The position numbers and the translations under genes are program-made. The notes below the pieces were generated by a model, which worked only from the letters and a program-made list of their open reading frames with translations, did no database searches and had not been told where the DNA came from. 8,226 nt of DNA, from assembly GCA_029262955.1 (NCBI GenBank), contig JAJCYL010000546.1, forward strand, positions 1 through 8,226, given 5' to 3'. This DNA comes from Cytophagales bacterium (GTDB lineage: Bacteria > Bacteroidota > Bacteroidia > Cytophagales > Cyclobacteriaceae). Positions 5,146 to 8,226 of the stretch are shown one piece after another (position 1 is the first letter of the stretch; the number at the start of each line of letters is the position of its first letter).

Positions 5146-6144
5146 ATGACCAAAAGAAAGTACGATGTTTTTGGTATGGGCAATGCCATGGTGGACGTTG
5201 TTTTTGAGGCCAGTGATGAATTTATAGCGAAACATGATATCAAAAAGGGTTTGATGACCCTGGTTGATGAAGCTCGTCAAAATGAACTTATTCAAGCGCT
5301 TGACCTGGACCAAAACAAAATGCAATGCGGTGGTTCAGCTGCCAATACAATTATTGCCACCAACCAATTTGGTGGTAATAGTTACTATGCCTGCAAAGTA
5401 GCCAATGATGACTTTGGTCATTTTTACCTTGAAGATTTAAGAGGCACAGGGGTTGATACACTTTACACCGAATCGACTGTTCCTGAAGGAATTACAGGGA
5501 AATGTCTGGTGATGGTAACAACTGATGCCTCCCGGACGATGCAAACCTTTCTTGGAATTACCACTGAATTCTCCAAAAAAGAAGTTGATACAGCAGCTTT
5601 AAAAGATTCCGATTACCTCTATATCGAGGGATATCTAATCACATCAGAAGAAGGCAAGGAAGCCATGAAATTTGCAAAGAATGTGGCCGAAGCTCATGGA
5701 GTCAAAACATCATTGACCTTATCGGACCCCAGCATTGTCGGGTTTTTCAAAGATGGCTTCAAAGAAGTGATTGGAGATGGTGTTGATTTACTCTTTTGTA
5801 ATGAAGAGGAGGCACTTAGTTATACCGACACAAAAGACATGATGGAAGCCCGTGAGGCTTTGAAATCAATCGCCAAAACTTTTGCCATCACTCAGGGGAA
5901 AAACGGGGCCATAATATTCGATGGAGATACTTTTATTGATATTGAACCTTACCCCGTAGACGCCATTGATACCGTGGGAGCGGGAGATATGTTTGCTGGT
6001 GCATTCCTGTATGGCATTACTCACAATCACAGTATGGCAGAAGCAGGAAAATTGGCCAGTCTTGCCTCATCAAAAGTAGTTACCCAATTTGGACCGAGGT
6101 TACAATGGCATGAGACGAGGGACCTGCTCAACCATTTGCTGTAA
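5146..6144 (+). CDS. PfkB-family carbohydrate/nucleoside kinase (adenosine-kinase-like)
   Basis: A 332-aa ribokinase-fold kinase, usual length for PfkB proteins. Seen in order: substrate-side motif GNAMVD (12-17), first PfkB signature region CGGSAANT (61-68), the NxxE magnesium/phosphate motif at Asn219-Glu222, and the second signature DTVGAGDMFAGAFLYG (275-290), with anion hole GAG (278-280) and catalytic base Asp281. It would transfer the ATP gamma-phosphate to a sugar or nucleoside hydroxyl. Bacteroidota proteins of this type are often called adenosine kinase, but sequence alone does not settle adenosine against ribose, fructose or another sugar. It starts 5 bp after the GT35 stop, has no promoter of its own and no strong SD, so it is co-transcribed and perhaps translationally coupled. 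It converges with the K+ channel gene 43 bp away; only a weak 5-bp hairpin (6146-6161), without a T-run, lies between. Confidence 0.9.
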   Translation: MTKRKYDVFGMGNAMVDVVFEASDEFIAKHDIKKGLMTLVDEARQNELIQALDLDQNKMQCGGSAANTIIATNQFGGNSYYACKVANDDFGHFYLEDLRGTGVDTLYTESTVPEGITGKCLVMVTTDASRTMQTFLGITTEFSKKEVDTAALKDSDYLYIEGYLITSEEGKEAMKFAKNVAEAHGVKTSLTLSDPSIVGFFKDGFKEVIGDGVDLLFCNEEEALSYTDTKDMMEAREALKSIAKTFAITQGKNGAIIFDGDTFIDIEPYPVDAIDTVGAGDMFAGAFLYGITHNHSMAEAGKLASLASSKVVTQFGPRLQWHETRDLLNHLL

Positions 6145-6187
6145 ACTTCTTTACACAGAAGGATATTCAGCCTAGCCATGTGCCAAT

Positions 6188-7198
6188 TTACTTAACGTAG
6201 ATTGATTTAAATTCCTGGATTTCCTCCTCCCTACCTAAGACAATTACAATATCGTCTGACCCAATAATTGTCCTGGGACCTGGACTGAATCTGAAGCCTT
6301 CCCGTTGGTCTTTAAATCCGACGATGGTAGCTCCGGTTTTATTTCTCACATCTAATTCACTGATTGATCTGTCGCGGCTTTCAGAATTAAACTGATCATA
6401 AGAGAATTCTTCTAACCTCAATTGAGTATCTCCCATTCCGGTAAACAACTCCATGAATTCGTTCACATAGGGTTTGGTAATTTGGTGTGCCATATGAATA
6501 CCTCCCAAGGCATCTGGCATTACTACTTTATTCGCACCTGCCCGATGCAACTTACTAACAGATTTTTCCTCAGAGGCCCTGGCTATAATGAGAATACTAC
6601 CATTTAACTCCCTGGCAGTCAATGCGATAAAGACGTTCTCAGCATCGTTGGGTAGTGTCGTGATAATAGCTTTCGCCTTCTCAACACCTGCTAAGGTCAA
6701 TATCTCATCATGGGTGGCATCACCATCTACCGCTTTTATAGAATGGTTTTCAGGCATGGATTCAATACGGTCCTTGTCATGTTCAATGATCACAAAGGAT
6801 TCTTTACTATTCTCAAGTTCTTCACAAGCTTTCCGTCCATTTCGACCATAACCAACTACTATCGTGTGATGCTTCACTTTCTTTACCTCTTTGCCTCTAA
6901 TGATTTGCCTCAATACCTGCCGGAGTTCACCTTCAAAAAAATAACTGGTAAATATTGACACAACATAGGCAAATATTCCAAGATTAAAAATGATGTAAAC
7001 ACTGGTAAATAACCTTCCATCCGCTGATAAAGGTCTAACCTCATTAAACCCCACAGTTGAAAAAGTGATGACAGTCATATAAAAAGCCTCAATGAAATTA
7101 AATTTTTCTATCTGCATAAATCCAATCAAGCCAATCAGAAAGCTGGTCAGCAGTAAGATCATAGCAATAAATAACCTCCTTAGGCTCTTATTCCACAT
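6188..7198 (-). CDS. Two-TM potassium channel with RCK/TrkA regulatory domains
   Basis: A 336-aa protein of the MthK-like plan. TM1 is about residues 9-28, the pore helix about 35-46, the selectivity filter TVGFN (48-52) and TM2 about 61-87. A basic linker leads to an RCK/TrkA-N Rossmann domain from about 110, with HTIVVGYGRNG (111-121; GxGxxG) and acidic Glu139 at the end of the second strand. This is followed by VDGDATHDEIL (157-167) and a TrkA-C/RCK-C domain near 276-330. It should form a tetrameric inner-membrane K+ channel gated by a cytoplasmic ring binding nucleotide or ions. The filter's last residue is Asn, not the classical Gly. The start at 7198 fits the short basic lead (MWNKSLRR) before TM1. 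A consensus promoter lies so close that the mRNA may be leaderless. Divergent from the division gene; convergent with the kinase. Confidence 0.93.
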   Translation of the reverse strand: MWNKSLRRLFIAMILLLTSFLIGLIGFMQIEKFNFIEAFYMTVITFSTVGFNEVRPLSADGRLFTSVYIIFNLGIFAYVVSIFTSYFFEGELRQVLRQIIRGKEVKKVKHHTIVVGYGRNGRKACEELENSKESFVIIEHDKDRIESMPENHSIKAVDGDATHDEILTLAGVEKAKAIITTLPNDAENVFIALTARELNGSILIIARASEEKSVSKLHRAGANKVVMPDALGGIHMAHQITKPYVNEFMELFTGMGDTQLRLEEFSYDQFNSESRDRSISELDVRNKTGATIVGFKDQREGFRFSPGPRTIIGSDDIVIVLGREEEIQEFKSIYVK

Positions 7199-7205
7199 AT
7201 TAACT

Positions 7206-7235
7206 CAAATATAAACACCTGACAATCGCAATAAA
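7206..7235 (-). promoter_or_regulatory. Bacteroidota-type promoter of the K+ channel gene
   Basis: On the minus strand, TTTA (7235-7232), an 18-base spacer and TATATTTG (7213-7206) match the TAnnTTTG box exactly and the -33 TTTG at three of four bases. Only seven bases separate the -7 box from the ATG, so transcription should begin at or just before the start codon. Confidence 0.5.
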
Positions 7236-7272
7236 CTATGCATTGGAGGGTTAAAAGTTAATACCAACATTA

Positions 7273-7303
7273 TTTCGAAAAAGACGTTTTCGGTCTATCT
7301 TAG
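7273..7303 (+). promoter_or_regulatory. Probable promoter of the DivIC/FtsB-barrel gene pair
   Basis: TTTC (7273-7276), a 19-base spacer and TATCTTAG (7296-7303) each differ by one base from TTTG-N19-TAnnTTTG. Predicted initiation near 7309-7311 leaves a leader of about 10 bases. The spacer carries the inverted repeat CGAAAA/TTTTCG (7276-7281 and 7287-7292), which could be an operator or chance. Confidence 0.45.
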
Positions 7304-7319
7304 TGTAACCGAATAAAGG

Positions 7320-7610
7320 ATGTTAAAGAAAATACCCCCCTACACCCGAAATTTTTATTTCCTTTCCTCAGCTGTATTCCTGATTTGGATGCTCTTTATT
7401 GACTCCAACGACTTTATATCTCAGTATAAATTAAGCAGCAAATTGTCTGGTATGGAGGAGCAAAAATCCTATTACCTGGAAAAAATAGAGGAAGTAGAGA
7501 AAGATCGAGAGGAATTGATGAGTGATGACAAGTTGCTTGAGAAGTTTGCCCGTGAAAAATATTTTATGAAAAAAGAGACTGAAGACGTATTTATTATCGT
7601 TGAAGAATAA
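7320..7610 (+). CDS. DivIC/FtsB-type septum formation initiator
   Basis: A 96-aa bitopic division protein of the FtsB/DivIC family, usual length. A short basic cytoplasmic N-terminus is followed by one transmembrane helix (about 12-27). A charged, Glu/Lys-rich periplasmic coiled coil (about 33-68) comes next, then the family-typical end LLEKFAREKYFMKKETEDVF (72-91), where an Arg-Glu-Lys-Tyr segment precedes the final strand. In the divisome these proteins pair with FtsL and help activate the septal peptidoglycan synthase. The ATG at 7320 overlaps an AGGA that is too close for a usual SD; start choice is supported by the short N-terminus before the membrane helix. It shares a divergent 121-bp promoter region with the K+ channel gene and is followed after 25 bp by the barrel protein, probably one transcript. 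Confidence 0.88.
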   Translation: MLKKIPPYTRNFYFLSSAVFLIWMLFIDSNDFISQYKLSSKLSGMEEQKSYYLEKIEEVEKDREELMSDDKLLEKFAREKYFMKKETEDVFIIVEE

Positions 7611-7635
7611 GGGGATTTATAATTCAATTTGTTTA

Positions 7636-8175
7636 ATGGTCATGACAAGATTATCGCTGATAGTTGCAGTAATATTATTGAGTGTAGGAGTTGCTCATGC
7701 TCAAAGAGATGTAGACGAGAATAGCAGTCCTTTAGATCGTATTTATACCGGGGGTGGTTTGCAGCTTTCAATTGGAAGTAACCTGACTATTGTGGGGGCT
7801 TCTCCCATAATAGGTTATATGATTACTCCTAAATTCTCTGCAGGGCTGGGAATGACCTATCTCTATTATAAATTCAAACGACCGGATATCTCTACCAGTA
7901 TCTATGGAGGTAAGGTCTTTGCTCGCTACAATGTCTTTAATCCTGTTTTTTTATATACTGAATATGAACTCCTGAGTTTTGATTTTACCTTGACTGATGG
8001 CATGGACAATCGTGAAACTGTCCCCGCATTAAATGTCGGGGGTGGAATTTCACAACCACTTGGCCGAGTTGCTGCGGTGCAACTAATATTGTTGTACGAC
8101 CTACTGCATGACAACTTTAAATCCCCTGCCCCAAATGCGTTTAGCGTTAGAGGTGGAATCACAATAGGCTTCTAG
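7636..8175 (+). CDS. Small exported protein, probable outer-membrane beta-barrel
   Basis: A 179-aa protein from ATG 7636. Residues 1-22 form a clear signal peptide (Met-Val-Met-Thr-Arg, hydrophobic core, cut at AHA|Q). The mature part is built of short amphipathic strands rich in Gly, Tyr and Phe: GGGLQLSIGS, SAGLGMTYLYYKF, KVFARYNVF, FLYTEYELLSFDF and a last strand VRGGITIGF that ends in phenylalanine, as outer-membrane barrels usually do. Size suggests about eight strands. I do not recognise a specific family or ligand. Start: the frame is open from TTG 7600, which overlaps the DivIC/FtsB gene, but that start would put a polar stretch before the signal peptide; ATG 7636 or ATG 7642 fits better. 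It follows the division gene by 25 bp and is probably co-transcribed; a role in division is not implied. Confidence 0.8.
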   Translation: MVMTRLSLIVAVILLSVGVAHAQRDVDENSSPLDRIYTGGGLQLSIGSNLTIVGASPIIGYMITPKFSAGLGMTYLYYKFKRPDISTSIYGGKVFARYNVFNPVFLYTEYELLSFDFTLTDGMDNRETVPALNVGGGISQPLGRVAAVQLILLYDLLHDNFKSPAPNAFSVRGGITIGF

Positions 8176-8176
8176 A

Positions 8177-8226
8177 TTATTTTAAGCTGCTAGCAACAAC
8201 AATTTCATTGTGTAACGTTTTGTGCA
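8177..8226 (-). CDS. Possible 3' end of a convergent gene (partial)
   Basis: On the minus strand one frame is open from the window edge to TAA at 8179-8177 and gives the C-terminal peptide HKTLHNEIVVASSLK. This reads like a real strand-rich terminus, better than the other two frames, one of which stops after six codons. It would converge with the barrel gene with one base between the stops. Fifteen residues do not allow a family name, and a chance ORF this short is common. Confidence 0.35.
   Translation of the reverse strand, partial: HKTLHNEIVVASSLK

Noticed and set aside
6146..6161. CTTCT/AGAAG hairpin between the convergent kinase and channel genes as a terminator
   Set aside because: The stem is only 5 bp, has little G/C and no T-run on either strand. 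No convincing terminator is seen in this 43-bp gap.
7600..7635. TTG 7600 as the start of the barrel protein
   Set aside because: It would add a polar 12-residue extension before a complete signal peptide that begins naturally at ATG 7636 or 7642.

Overview
The window looks like chromosomal DNA of a Bacteroidota bacterium, most likely a marine-type Cytophagales relative; the exact genus cannot be read from the sequence. Three things point this way. Several promoters fit the Bacteroidota pattern TTTG-N19-TAnnTTTG rather than the E. coli sigma70 pattern. Most starts have no well-placed Shine-Dalgarno sequence. The gene products have a Bacteroidota flavour: a stand-alone CBM48 protein, a short GT35-like protein, a PfkB kinase of the 'adenosine kinase' type, and a DivIC/FtsB protein followed by a small outer-membrane barrel.

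Layout. 1-51 is the tail of an unidentified gene. 71-283 is a complete tRNA unit: promoter, a broken tRNA-Val-like fragment carrying a perfect 16-bp palindrome, an intact tRNA-Val(TAC), and an intrinsic terminator. 284-786 has no gene and is a mosaic of repeats: a 180-bp tandem duplication whose second copy is truncated, plus two copies of a 25-bp hairpin-forming repeat. 787-2867 (minus strand) holds a secreted gamma-glutamyltransferase-like Ntn hydrolase and a 101-aa glycogen-binding (CBM48) protein. 3007-6144 (plus strand) holds a 102-aa unknown, a GT35 alpha-glucan phosphorylase-like protein and a PfkB-family kinase; the last two are only 5 bp apart and form an operon. 6188-7198 (minus) is a two-helix K+ channel with a cytoplasmic RCK/TrkA module. 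It is divergent from 7320-8175 (plus), a DivIC/FtsB division protein and a small exported barrel-like protein. The last 50 bases may be the tail of a convergent gene.

How the genes fit together. The middle is an alpha-glucan neighbourhood: a small protein that keeps the glycogen-contacting residues of CBM48, transcribed away from a GT35 enzyme coupled to a sugar or nucleoside kinase. The GT35 protein has threonine exactly where phosphorylases carry the lysine that binds pyridoxal phosphate, so its chemistry is uncertain. The other genes are envelope and housekeeping functions.

The points most worth a second look are the PLP-lysine loss, the tRNA-Val fragment interrupted in its D-loop by a palindrome, the repeat mosaic behind the tRNA, and an FNR-like dyad in the leader of the GT35 gene. 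I see no phage, IS element, CRISPR array or defence system.
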